Source: JAJPHJ01 sp035622315 (GTDB lineage: Bacteria; Vulcanimicrobiota; Vulcanimicrobiia; Eremiobacterales; Eremiobacteraceae). Taken from it: DNA of 33,046 nucleotides. Each line of letters starts with the position of its first letter. The first letter of the stretch is position 1. The notes under the pieces were generated by a model, which was not told the origin of the DNA, ran no database searches, and saw only the letters and a program-made list of their open reading frames with translations. Positions 1 to 6,936 of the stretch are shown here, piece after piece. The DNA lies in the NCBI GenBank assembly GCA_035622315.1, contig DASPVP010000048.1, forward strand, positions 1 through 33,046, given 5' to 3'. The position numbers and the translations under genes are program-made.

Positions 1-23
1 GGGCGATTGAAAATCGCCCCTAG
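1..23. repeat. GATT-type intergenic palindrome, copy A1
   Basis: An inverted repeat pairs GGGCGATT (1-8) with AATCGCCC (12-19) around a 3-base loop, and CTA follows at 20-22. Read on the minus strand, that CTA is the TAG stop of the gene at 20-736, so the hairpin lies directly at the 3' end of that gene. Closely related copies sit at 27178-27204 and 29808-29832. No T-run follows, so it is not a classic intrinsic terminator, although a 3'-end RNA-stability or Rho-related role is possible. The window edge may cut off the outer flank. Confidence 0.75.
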
Positions 24-736
24 ATCAGAACGTGCGACGTGACCTGGGTGCCCAGGTGTTGTGCGGTCAGAAGTTCGACGAGCGCAGCGTGCGCCACGCT
101 CAGATCCAACAATTGCGCAGCGTCCACGCCCGAGCGCACGCCAAGCGCGGCTGCCTCGAGCGCTTTGCTTACATGCGGCGACAGCGTGCCAGCTGACGCT
201 AACTCGAGAGCCTCGGAGGAGGTGAGTTCGCCGATGACGCCGTCACTCGAGGTGCGAATGCCGTTGGTCGCGCTCGGATAGAGCAATCGTTTCGCATGGA
301 TCGCCGCAGCGATCTCTCGCGCGGCGTCCGTTGCATCGAGCGGTTCGGCGCGACCGGACACGAGCGCACCCTGGGCGCTGAAGACCGGGATATATCCCTG
401 GTCGAGGAGGAGCGAGACGAGCGAGGCGTTGACGCTGCGCACGACCGGACGGCCCTCGCCATCTCGCGCGACGACGAGCGTGCTTGCGGAGGTGCCGTCC
501 AACCCGACGGCTTCACCGCCCACGCGATTGATGAGGCCGACGAGCTTGTCGCTCGAGGCGCGCTGAGCGACGTCGAGTACCACGATCGGACGCACGCCGA
601 GCTGGCGCATGAAGACAAGATCGTCGACGAGCGTGGAAGCTTCCATCGCGAGCTCGTCGACACGCATCACGAACGCGCGGCCGGCGAAGTCTTTGGCTGC
701 CAGTTGATTTGGGTTCGGTTCCGCGAACGGCTCCAT
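20..736 (-). CDS. Acetylglutamate-kinase-like protein, predicted inactive
   Basis: This 238-residue protein aligns by eye with the amino-acid kinase fold of ArgB. Recognisable parts are the N-terminal FVMRVDELAM, the INRVGGEAVGLDG segment (70-81), GYIPVFSAQG (114-123), the helix DAAREIAAAI (137-146) and a C-terminal LLTAQHLGT (222-230). Catalytic features look lost. The first glycine-rich loop (usually KYGG or KLGG) reads RVDE at 25-28. The HGGGP loop reads LDVAQ at 54-58. The GLRVT substrate segment that should follow appears deleted, and the NVNAD motif reads PLDATD at 132-137. It is the last gene of the prs-rplY-pth-DUF2905 run, 7 bases after DUF2905. The fold assignment is fairly secure; the function is unknown. 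It could be a regulatory or ligand-sensing pseudokinase. Arginine synthesis by this protein seems unlikely. Confidence 0.75.
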   Translation of the reverse strand: MEPFAEPNPNQLAAKDFAGRAFVMRVDELAMEASTLVDDLVFMRQLGVRPIVVLDVAQRASSDKLVGLINRVGGEAVGLDGTSASTLVVARDGEGRPVVRSVNASLVSLLLDQGYIPVFSAQGALVSGRAEPLDATDAAREIAAAIHAKRLLYPSATNGIRTSSDGVIGELTSSEALELASAGTLSPHVSKALEAAALGVRSGVDAAQLLDLSVAHAALVELLTAQHLGTQVTSHVLI

Positions 737-743
737 GTTTTAG

Positions 744-977
744 TTATCGTCGCCGCAAGAAAAGGTTAAATACCAGCGTGAGCACGAGCGACAGCACTAA
801 CGACGTCCCGAGCGGGAGCCAGATCTGCCAGCCCTTGCCCGACCAGTGCAAATCCCCGGGCAATGACCCCAATCGTAACGCGCGCCACGAACTCGCCAGC
901 AGGCCGATGACGACGAGCACCGCGCCGACCACGATCAACAAGCGCCCGAAGCCATCAGGACTTTGCGGAGCGTTCAC
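744..977 (-). CDS. DUF2905 family small membrane protein
   Basis: This 77-residue protein has two hydrophobic segments, roughly residues 9-29 and 52-72. They flank a conserved LGSLPGDLHWSGKGWQIWLPL stretch whose R/K-LPGD followed by a short beta-like strand is typical of DUF2905. The family consists of short two-pass inner-membrane proteins of unknown role. The start is GTG, and its first bases overlap the pth stop as GTGA (974-977), which indicates translational coupling. It lies between pth and the degenerate ArgB-like gene. Confidence 0.8.
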   Translation of the reverse strand: MNAPQSPDGFGRLLIVVGAVLVVIGLLASSWRALRLGSLPGDLHWSGKGWQIWLPLGTSLVLSLVLTLVFNLFLRRR

Positions 978-1594
978 GCGTCCTCGTCTGGCACGCCAGC
1001 GTCGCCTTCCGTATCGCCGCCAAACGCATTGATGGTGGCGATGGCGGCATCGATCCCCTCGCGGAGAAAACGTTCTACGCCTTGCACCGCACGCTCGACG
1101 ATCGCAGGCAAGCGCGCTTCTTCATCCTTGCCGAACGATCCGATGACGTGATCGATCTGGTCGCCGCGCGATCGACCGATGCCGATGCGCAGCCTGGGGA
1201 AGTCGTGGCTGTTGAGCGCGAGGATGATCGACTTCAGCCCGTTGTGCCCGCCGTCGCTGCCGCTACGACGCACGCGCAAGCGCCCGAACGGAAGATTGAG
1301 ATCGTCGCAGACGACAAAAATGCCGGGCGGCGGAATGCGATAGAAGGCGGCGCACGGGGCCACGCTTTCGCCTGAGTCGTTCATGTAGGTCTGTGGCAGC
1401 AGAAGGACCGCGCCGGAGGATTGTGCGAGCGCAAGCTTACCGCCGAAACGCGAGCGCCATGATTTGACACCGAGCTGGCGCGCGACGAGTTCGACCACGC
1501 GGAAACCGAGGTTATGCCGCGTCCGCTCGTAGCGCGAACCGGGATTGCCGAGGCCGACGATGAGAGAGACGGGAGCCGACGCCTCGGGGGCCAG
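974..1594 (-). CDS. pth: Peptidyl-tRNA hydrolase with a non-canonical start
   Basis: Pth recycles peptidyl-tRNA released from stalled ribosomes. The conserved core is complete: LIVGLGNPGSRYERTRHN carries the substrate-binding Asn and catalytic His, VCDDLNLPFG carries the Asp, and SDGGHNGLKSI carries the second Asn. The start is unusual. The in-frame stretch between the rplY stop TAG (1601-1603) and the conserved LIVGLGN has no ATG, GTG or TTG. The next GTG (1496-1498) would remove the catalytic His and both N-terminal motifs. The only plausible near-cognate start is CTG at 1592-1594, with GGAG at 1604-1607 nine bases upstream. That gives 206 residues, near the family's usual 190-200. The gene is 6 bases after rplY in the same frame and overlaps DUF2905 by GTGA. 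Identity is certain; the start is provisional. Confidence 0.9.
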   Translation of the reverse strand: MAPEASAPVSLIVGLGNPGSRYERTRHNLGFRVVELVARQLGVKSWRSRFGGKLALAQSSGAVLLLPQTYMNDSGESVAPCAAFYRIPPPGIFVVCDDLNLPFGRLRVRRSGSDGGHNGLKSIILALNSHDFPRLRIGIGRSRGDQIDHVIGSFGKDEEARLPAIVERAVQGVERFLREGIDAAIATINAFGGDTEGDAGVPDEDA

Positions 1595-1600
1595 GCCGGA

Positions 1601-2254
1601 CTACTCCGTTTCCTCGGCTTCCTCGGGAGCCGGCTTGGCGCCGATGAGCTCGGGCTCGGCAGGCGCTTCAGCCACCGCAGGCGCTTCTTCCTCGGCCTTC
1701 GACGGCGGCAGGATCGTCACCACGATATCGTCCGGATTCTCCACGATCGTGACGCCGGCCGGCGCCGCGATGTCGCGCACGTGGATGGTGTCGAACATGT
1801 TGAGCCCGCTGATGTCGATCTCGATCTGTTCGGGGATATCCGTGGGCAGCGATTCGATCGTGACCTCGCGGACGACGAAATCCAAAATGCCGCCCTCTTT
1901 GACGCCGGGCGGCGTGCCCGCCAAGACGAGCCGCACGTGCGTTTCGACCACCTCATCAAGCCGGATCGCGTGGAGGTCGATGTGGATCAATCGTTTGGTC
2001 ACCACGTCGAGCTGGCGCTCTTGGACGATGGCTGCCGTGGCACCGCGCCCTTCGATCTCGAGATTGAGGACCGCACTGCCGCCGTGGCTCGTCAGCGCAG
2101 CGCGCAGATCCTTCGCATCGACGAGCACCGGAAGCGGAGCGCCGAAATCCTTGCCGTACACGACGCCCGGGATGCCGCCATCGGCGCGCACACGCCTAAC
2201 GGCGCGCGTGCCGCCGGCTTCTCGGGGTGTGGCTTTGACTGTGGTCTGTTGCAT
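1601..2254 (-). CDS. rplY: 50S ribosomal protein L25 (CTC/TL5 form)
   Basis: This 217-residue protein is the long CTC/TL5 type of L25, which binds 5S rRNA. The N-terminal L25 domain (about 1-95) includes GGIPGVVYGKDF and ends with QLDVVTKRLIHIDLHAI. The C-terminal beta domain (about 96-185) includes PGVKEGGILDF, SLPTDIPEQIEIDIS and DDIVVTILPP. A low-complexity Ala/Glu/Pro tail follows. It starts 24 bases after the prs stop, with an AGAGGAAG ribosome-binding site before the ATG. The order prs-rplY-pth is conserved in many bacteria and supports a single transcript. Its TAG stop is in frame with pth. Confidence 0.96.
   Translation of the reverse strand: MQQTTVKATPREAGGTRAVRRVRADGGIPGVVYGKDFGAPLPVLVDAKDLRAALTSHGGSAVLNLEIEGRGATAAIVQERQLDVVTKRLIHIDLHAIRLDEVVETHVRLVLAGTPPGVKEGGILDFVVREVTIESLPTDIPEQIEIDISGLNMFDTIHVRDIAAPAGVTIVENPDDIVVTILPPSKAEEEAPAVAEAPAEPELIGAKPAPEEAEETE
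1604..1607 (-). promoter_or_regulatory. Candidate ribosome-binding site for pth CTG start
   Basis: GGAG on the minus strand lies inside the last codons of rplY, nine bases before the CTG proposed as the pth start. This spacing is good for a Shine-Dalgarno site. Ribosomes ending rplY at TAG (1601-1603) would sit directly over it, so re-initiation is plausible. Confidence 0.45.
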
Positions 2255-2278
2255 GGGATGCTTCCTCTTGCACGCGCG

Positions 2279-3373
2279 TCAGCGCTTAACAGCTTCCGAA
2301 CCGGTCTCGGCAGCGACGAACGTCTCTTCCGGCTGGTCCGACGGAGCCGGTACTGCGAACAACGGGCCACCACCGCCAGCTTGGGAGCGGGCTAACTCCT
2401 CTTCCTGTTCCTCATAGATCTCGGACACCGACCGGTTGGCGGAGATGCGGCGGATGGCGTCTGCGAGCAGTTTGCCGACCGAGAGCACGGTGATCTTTCC
2501 GCCGCGTATCTCGAGAGGCACTGGAATAGTGTCGGTGACGATCACCTCGCTGATGCGCGAGTCGATGAGCTTCTGCGCGGCGTCCGCCGCGAAGATGCCA
2601 TGGGTCGCACAGGTGACGATGGACGTCGCGCCGCGATCGAGCAGCGCTTCTGCGGCTTTGACGAGCGTGCCGCCCGTCGAGATCATGTCGTCGACGATGA
2701 TCGCGGTCTTGCCCTGCAGATCGCCGACCACTTCGCTCACTTCGTTGACGTCCGGGCGCGGACGCCGCTTGAACACGATCGCGACCGAAGTCTGCAACTT
2801 TTTCGCGAAGGTCTCCGCGCGCGCCACACCGCCTGCATCGGGCGATACGACCACGCATGACGACCCCTGGAGTTTGCGCTTGCCGATCAAGTAGTTCGCG
2901 AGGATGTAACCCGCGCTCAAATTGTCAACCGGCTCGTCGAAGAATCCTTGGATCTGCGCCGCGTGCAGATCGATGGTCAGCACACGCTGCACGCCCGCGG
3001 TCGAGAGCAGATTGGCGACGAGCTTGGCAGAGATCGGCTCGCGGCCTTTGGTTTTTTTGTCTTGCTTCGCGTAGCCGTAATAGGGTATCACAGCCGTGAC
3101 GCGATACGCAGATGCCCGGCGCAGGGCGTCGATCATGAGCAGCATCTCCATCAACGAATCGTTGACCGAGTGCTGTGGATCGGCTTTGCACAGGGATTGG
3201 ACGACGAATGCGTCGGCGCCGCGGACGTTCTCGCGGATCTCGATGCGGCACTCTTCGTTTGCGAAGGTGGTGACGAGCGCCTTGCCGACATGGGTGCCCA
3301 TCTTCTTGGCGATCTCTTCGGCAAGCGCGCGATTGGAGTTGCCCGCGAAGAGGACCGGTTTTGCCGTAGCCAT
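2279..3373 (-). CDS. prs: Ribose-phosphate pyrophosphokinase
   Basis: Makes PRPP from ribose 5-phosphate and ATP for nucleotide, His and Trp synthesis. The usual features are present: GNSNRALAEEIAKKMG near the N-terminus, FANEECRIEI, the flexible-loop region YYGYAKQDKK, the divalent-metal and ribose loop VVSPDAGGV, and the PRPP-binding loop IIVDDMISTGGT. At 364 residues it is about 45 longer than usual. The extra part is a C-terminal tail after SVSEIYE, rich in Glu, Gly and Ala, with no domain I recognise. The flexible loop has Lys where most class I enzymes have YARQDRK. The ATG has GGGAGG eight bases upstream. First gene of the minus-strand run, divergent from uvrB. Confidence 0.96.
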   Translation of the reverse strand: MATAKPVLFAGNSNRALAEEIAKKMGTHVGKALVTTFANEECRIEIRENVRGADAFVVQSLCKADPQHSVNDSLMEMLLMIDALRRASAYRVTAVIPYYGYAKQDKKTKGREPISAKLVANLLSTAGVQRVLTIDLHAAQIQGFFDEPVDNLSAGYILANYLIGKRKLQGSSCVVVSPDAGGVARAETFAKKLQTSVAIVFKRRPRPDVNEVSEVVGDLQGKTAIIVDDMISTGGTLVKAAEALLDRGATSIVTCATHGIFAADAAQKLIDSRISEVIVTDTIPVPLEIRGGKITVLSVGKLLADAIRRISANRSVSEIYEEQEEELARSQAGGGGPLFAVPAPSDQPEETFVAAETGSEAVKR

Positions 3374-3478
3374 AACAGCGGCCTCCCGTTGCTTTTTCGA
3401 GCCGGCGAAGACATTTCGCAGGCCAATAAGCGAGTTCTCCGAAGTGTAACAGACAGCCCTTTAGGGCGACGCTCGACC
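3374..3478. promoter_or_regulatory. Divergent prs/uvrB promoter region
   Basis: This 105-base gap separates two divergently transcribed genes and must hold both promoters. On the prs side, TTACAC and TATTGG occur about 15 bases apart on the minus strand, a weak promoter match. For uvrB I see no convincing -35/-10 pair and no clear LexA box of either common type. A small hairpin at 3456-3467 is listed separately. Confidence 0.4.
3456..3467 (+). repeat. Small hairpin in the uvrB leader
   Basis: GCCCT and AGGGC pair around a TT loop (GCCCTTTAGGGC), 11 bases before the uvrB ATG. Its centre CCTTTAGG is identical to the centre of palindrome B4 (25115-25140), and a GTA lies about 8 bases upstream, so it may be a degenerate relative. 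The 3' arm carries AGGG, the only Shine-Dalgarno-like sequence before uvrB. Confidence 0.4.
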
Positions 3479-5527
3479 ATGCCGAAATTTGAAGTCATCT
3501 CACCGTTCAAGCCCGCTGGCGACCAGCCGGCCGCCATCGCGGCCCTGGCCGCGGGCGTGCTGCGCGGCGACCGCGCGCAGACGTTGCTCGGGGTCACCGG
3601 AAGCGGCAAGACCGCCACCATGGCGTGGACCATCGAGAAGGTGCAAAAGCCGACCCTGGTGCTGTGCCACAACAAGACGCTGGCCGCGCAGCTGTGCAGC
3701 GAGTTCAAAGAGTTCTTCCCGCACAACGCCGTCGAGTATTTCGTGTCATACTTCGACTACTACCAGCCCGAGGCGTATATCCCATCGAGCGACACGTACA
3801 TCGAGAAGGACTCCTCGATCAACGATGAGATCGAGCGTCTGCGCCACTCGGCAACCCAGTCGCTTTTGACCCGCCGCGACACGCTCATCGTCGCTTCGGT
3901 CTCCTGCATCTTTGGCCTCGGCTCGCCTTCCGATTATATGGAGATGTCGCTCTCGCTACGACGCGGCCAGGAGTACGATCGCGACAAGCTGCTGCGCAAG
4001 CTCGTCGACATGCAGTACACGCGCAACGACATCGCGCTCATCCGTGGCACGTTCCGCGTGCGCGGCGACGTGCTCGAATACGTGGCTGTCGATGACGAGA
4101 TCATCACTCGCTTGGATTTCTTCGGCGACGAGATCGAGCACATCACGCGCGTCAACCAGATCACGGGCGAGCTCATCGACGACATGGCCGAGGTCGTCAT
4201 CTTCCCGGCGAAACACTTCATCACGCCCGAGGAGAAGTTGCGTCGCGCGGTGGCGAGCATCGAGGCGGAGCTCGAAGAGCGTCTCGCCTACTTCCGCTCG
4301 AACGGCAAGTTGCTCGAAGCGCAGCGGCTGGAGATGCGCACGCGCAACGATCTCGAGATGCTGCGTGAGTTCGGCTACTGCAATGGCATCGAGAACTACT
4401 CGCGGCACCTCACCGGCCGTGCGCCCGGTCAGACACCGTTCTGCCTGCTCGATTTCTTCCCCGAGGATTGGATGGTCTTCGTCGACGAGTCGCACGTGAC
4501 GTTGCCCCAGGTGCAGGGTATGTACCACGGCGATCGCTCGCGCAAGGAGATCCTCGTCGAGTTCGGGTTCCGCTTGCCCTCGGCTCTCGACAACCGACCG
4601 CTCACCTTCGACGAGTTCGACAAGCACGTGAAGCAGATCGTTTACGTATCTGCAACGCCGGGGTCGTACGAGATGAAGCACTCCACGCAAACGGTCGAGC
4701 AGATCATCCGGCCCACGGGTCTCGTCGACCCGAAAGTCGTCGTGCGGCCTACCAAGGGCCAAGTGGACGATCTGATGGAGGAGATCCGCAGGCGTGCAGA
4801 AGCGCGCGAACGTGTTCTCGTCACCACCCTGACGAAGAAGATGGCTGAAGACCTCACCGACTATCTGATCGAGATGGATGTCCGCGCGAAGTACCTGCAC
4901 TCCGAGATCGAAACGCTCGAGCGCATCGCGATCCTGCGCGACTTGCGCCTCGGCAACTTCGACTGTTTGGTGGGCATCAATCTCTTGCGCGAAGGCTTGG
5001 ACTTGCCCGAGGTCTCGCTCGTCGCGATCCTGGACGCTGACAAGGAAGGCTACCTACGGTCGGAGACCTCGCTCATCCAGACGATCGGGCGCGCGGCCCG
5101 CAACGTCAGCGGCACTGTGCTCATGTACGCAGACAACATCACGCACTCCATGGAGCGCGCCATCAACGAGACCGAACGGCGTCGCGAGAAACAGCTCGCG
5201 TACAACGCCGAGCACGGCATCGACCCGCAAAGCATCCGCAAAGAGGTGCGCGACATACTCGCAGATGCGACCGCCTCGGCAGAGCAGAAGGGCAAAGGGA
5301 GCAAGGCGCTGCGCGAGGTGCCGCGCGACGTGCTAGTAGCGACGATCCATCAGCTCGAGAAAGAGATGAAGGATGCGGCCTCCCGTTTGGAGTTCGAGAA
5401 AGCCGCGGCGCTGCGCGACGAGCTGTGGGAGCTGCGCCGCCAGTTGCCCGACGCGGGCGATGCATCGCTCTCGCGCAAGGCGCCCAAAGTCTTCGGTCAA
5501 GCGCTTCGTGAGGCAGCGCTCTTCTAG
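3479..5527 (+). CDS. uvrB: Excinuclease ABC subunit B
   Basis: UvrB is the damage-verifying helicase-like subunit of nucleotide excision repair, loaded by UvrA and then recruiting UvrC. The 682-residue protein has Walker A GVTGSGKT (38-45), the beta-hairpin region YFDYYQPEAYIP, the DESH box in MVFVDESHVTLPQ, helicase motifs such as YVSATPGSYE and QTIGRAARN, and a C-terminal UVR motif with EKAAALRDELWEL. The length is typical. The frame is open far upstream, but UvrB proteins begin close to KFEVISPFKPAGDQP, so the ATG at 3479 is chosen. No strong ribosome-binding site precedes it. UvrA is encoded about 15 kb downstream on the same strand. Confidence 0.96.
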   Translation: MPKFEVISPFKPAGDQPAAIAALAAGVLRGDRAQTLLGVTGSGKTATMAWTIEKVQKPTLVLCHNKTLAAQLCSEFKEFFPHNAVEYFVSYFDYYQPEAYIPSSDTYIEKDSSINDEIERLRHSATQSLLTRRDTLIVASVSCIFGLGSPSDYMEMSLSLRRGQEYDRDKLLRKLVDMQYTRNDIALIRGTFRVRGDVLEYVAVDDEIITRLDFFGDEIEHITRVNQITGELIDDMAEVVIFPAKHFITPEEKLRRAVASIEAELEERLAYFRSNGKLLEAQRLEMRTRNDLEMLREFGYCNGIENYSRHLTGRAPGQTPFCLLDFFPEDWMVFVDESHVTLPQVQGMYHGDRSRKEILVEFGFRLPSALDNRPLTFDEFDKHVKQIVYVSATPGSYEMKHSTQTVEQIIRPTGLVDPKVVVRPTKGQVDDLMEEIRRRAEARERVLVTTLTKKMAEDLTDYLIEMDVRAKYLHSEIETLERIAILRDLRLGNFDCLVGINLLREGLDLPEVSLVAILDADKEGYLRSETSLIQTIGRAARNVSGTVLMYADNITHSMERAINETERRREKQLAYNAEHGIDPQSIRKEVRDILADATASAEQKGKGSKALREVPRDVLVATIHQLEKEMKDAASRLEFEKAAALRDELWELRRQLPDAGDASLSRKAPKVFGQALREAALF

Positions 5528-6112
5528 GTGAACGCGCGAGCGTTTTACCTGCTCGGATTCACCTGTCTAACTCTTGCGCTCGTCGCGCCCGCACTGTCAC
5601 TCAACGCTACCGCACCTGAAGGCTCTCCTCTCGTCACGTGGGCGAACGATGCAACTGATTCGTTTTACACGACGCAAGTAAAAGCGCGCGAGACGAGCGT
5701 GGACGACGAGTTCGTGCCGAATCCCGTGGCGGGAGGACAGATGACGGCTACGCCCTGTGCAGGTTCGATCTGGGTTTATGATTACGCCCACGGTATCGCG
5801 GCAGGCAACGATCGAACTGACGCGACCGGGGCGATGGTCATGTACTTCCCCAAGCCACCAACCCTGCTGCCGAATCGTGACCTGCTCGCCTTGAGATCAA
5901 AGCAGGGCCTACACTTGGGAATGACGCTCGCGCAAGCCAGTGCCATTTTGCGCGTCCCAGGCAGTGACGCTACCCTTCTACCCGGCGGGCGAGCCGAGCT
6001 CTATGTGGAGAAAATGGTTCCCTGTCTAGCACGCCACTGCGCCCATCGAGTCACGATTATCTTCAAGGACGGGCACGCCGTGGCGTTGAGTATCTTACAC
6101 GCTTTGAACTGA
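5528..6112 (+). CDS. Small exported protein of unknown function
   Basis: This 194-residue protein starts at a GTG that directly follows the uvrB TAG with no gap, suggesting coupled translation. Residues 5-25 form a hydrophobic export segment (FYLLGFTCLTLALVAPALS) typical of a signal peptide. The mature part has no domain I can name with confidence. A stretch near the C-terminus (GLHLGMTLAQASAILRVPG) resembles the helical beginning of BamE/SmpA-like folds, a weak similarity only. Three mature-region Cys could form a disulphide. The DNA looks less GC-rich than that of its neighbours. It is unlikely to act in DNA repair, given the export signal. Confidence 0.65.
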   Translation: MNARAFYLLGFTCLTLALVAPALSLNATAPEGSPLVTWANDATDSFYTTQVKARETSVDDEFVPNPVAGGQMTATPCAGSIWVYDYAHGIAAGNDRTDATGAMVMYFPKPPTLLPNRDLLALRSKQGLHLGMTLAQASAILRVPGSDATLLPGGRAELYVEKMVPCLARHCAHRVTIIFKDGHAVALSILHALN

Positions 6113-6164
6113 GCGGAGGGTTCGAGCGCTCCGATAGGACCGCGGCCTAGCCGATATCATCAGT

Positions 6165-6932
6165 GTGAAGGCTGTGATACTCGCCGGTGGCTACGGCACG
6201 CGCATCAGCGAAGAGACGGCGCTGCGCCCCAAGCCGATGGTGGAAGTCGGTGGTAAACCTGTCCTGTGGCACATCCTCAAGATCTATTCCAGCCACGGCG
6301 TCAACGATTTCATCATCTGCTGCGGGTACAAAGGCTACCTGATCAAAGAGTACTTCGCCAATTACAGCCTGCACTCGTCGGACGTCACCTTCGACATGCG
6401 CAAGAACACCGTAACCGTGCACCAGAACAGCGCCGAGCCTTGGACGGTGACTTTGGTCGACACGGGAGATGACACGGCTACCGGTGGTCGCCTCAAGCGC
6501 GTGCGCACGTATGTTGGCGACGATGATTTCTGCTTCACCTACGGTGATGGTGTCAGCAACGTGAACGTCACCGATCTCATCGCATTCCACAAAAAACAGG
6601 GCGTTCTGGCGACGATCACCGCCACGCAGCCGCCCGGCCGCTTCGGGGTCCTCACGATCGATCGGCAAAAGATCACATCATTCAAGGAGAAGCCGCCCGA
6701 GGGCGGAGGCTTCATCAACGGTGGCTACTTCGTGCTCTCGCCGAAAGTGATGGACTACATCGAGGGTGACGCGACCGTTTGGGAGCGCGAACCGCTCGAG
6801 CGTCTTGCCAAAAGCGGCAATCTCGCCGCGTTCGTGCACACGGGATTTTGGCAGCCGCTGGACACCATGCGCGACAAGATCTTGCTAAATGACCTTTGGG
6901 CTGCGGGCAAGGCCCCCTGGAAGGTCTGGTAG
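6165..6932 (+). CDS. rfbF: Glucose-1-phosphate cytidylyltransferase
   Basis: Makes CDP-glucose from CTP and glucose 1-phosphate, the entry step to CDP-linked 3,6-dideoxy and related branched sugars. The 255-residue length is typical. The nucleotide-binding LAGGYGTRISEET (6-18), RPKPMVEVGGKP (21-32) and the metal-binding YGDG (126-129) are intact. ISEET and the GYKGYLIKEYF segment distinguish RfbF from glucose-1-phosphate thymidylyl- and uridylyltransferases. The start is GTG. An epimerase gene follows 4 bases after the stop, so the pair is probably co-transcribed. No CDP-glucose 4,6-dehydratase (RfbG) or RfbH is encoded in this window. Confidence 0.93.
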   Translation: MKAVILAGGYGTRISEETALRPKPMVEVGGKPVLWHILKIYSSHGVNDFIICCGYKGYLIKEYFANYSLHSSDVTFDMRKNTVTVHQNSAEPWTVTLVDTGDDTATGGRLKRVRTYVGDDDFCFTYGDGVSNVNVTDLIAFHKKQGVLATITATQPPGRFGVLTIDRQKITSFKEKPPEGGGFINGGYFVLSPKVMDYIEGDATVWEREPLERLAKSGNLAAFVHTGFWQPLDTMRDKILLNDLWAAGKAPWKVW

Positions 6933-6936
6933 CTCA

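Noticed and set aside
2948..3478. Upstream in-frame extension of uvrB
   Set aside because: It would overlap prs on the other strand and add about 177 residues not found in UvrB proteins.
6114..6134. Weak CGGAG/CTCCG inverted repeat before rfbF
   Set aside because: Five-base arms with a long loop in GC-rich DNA are expected by chance.
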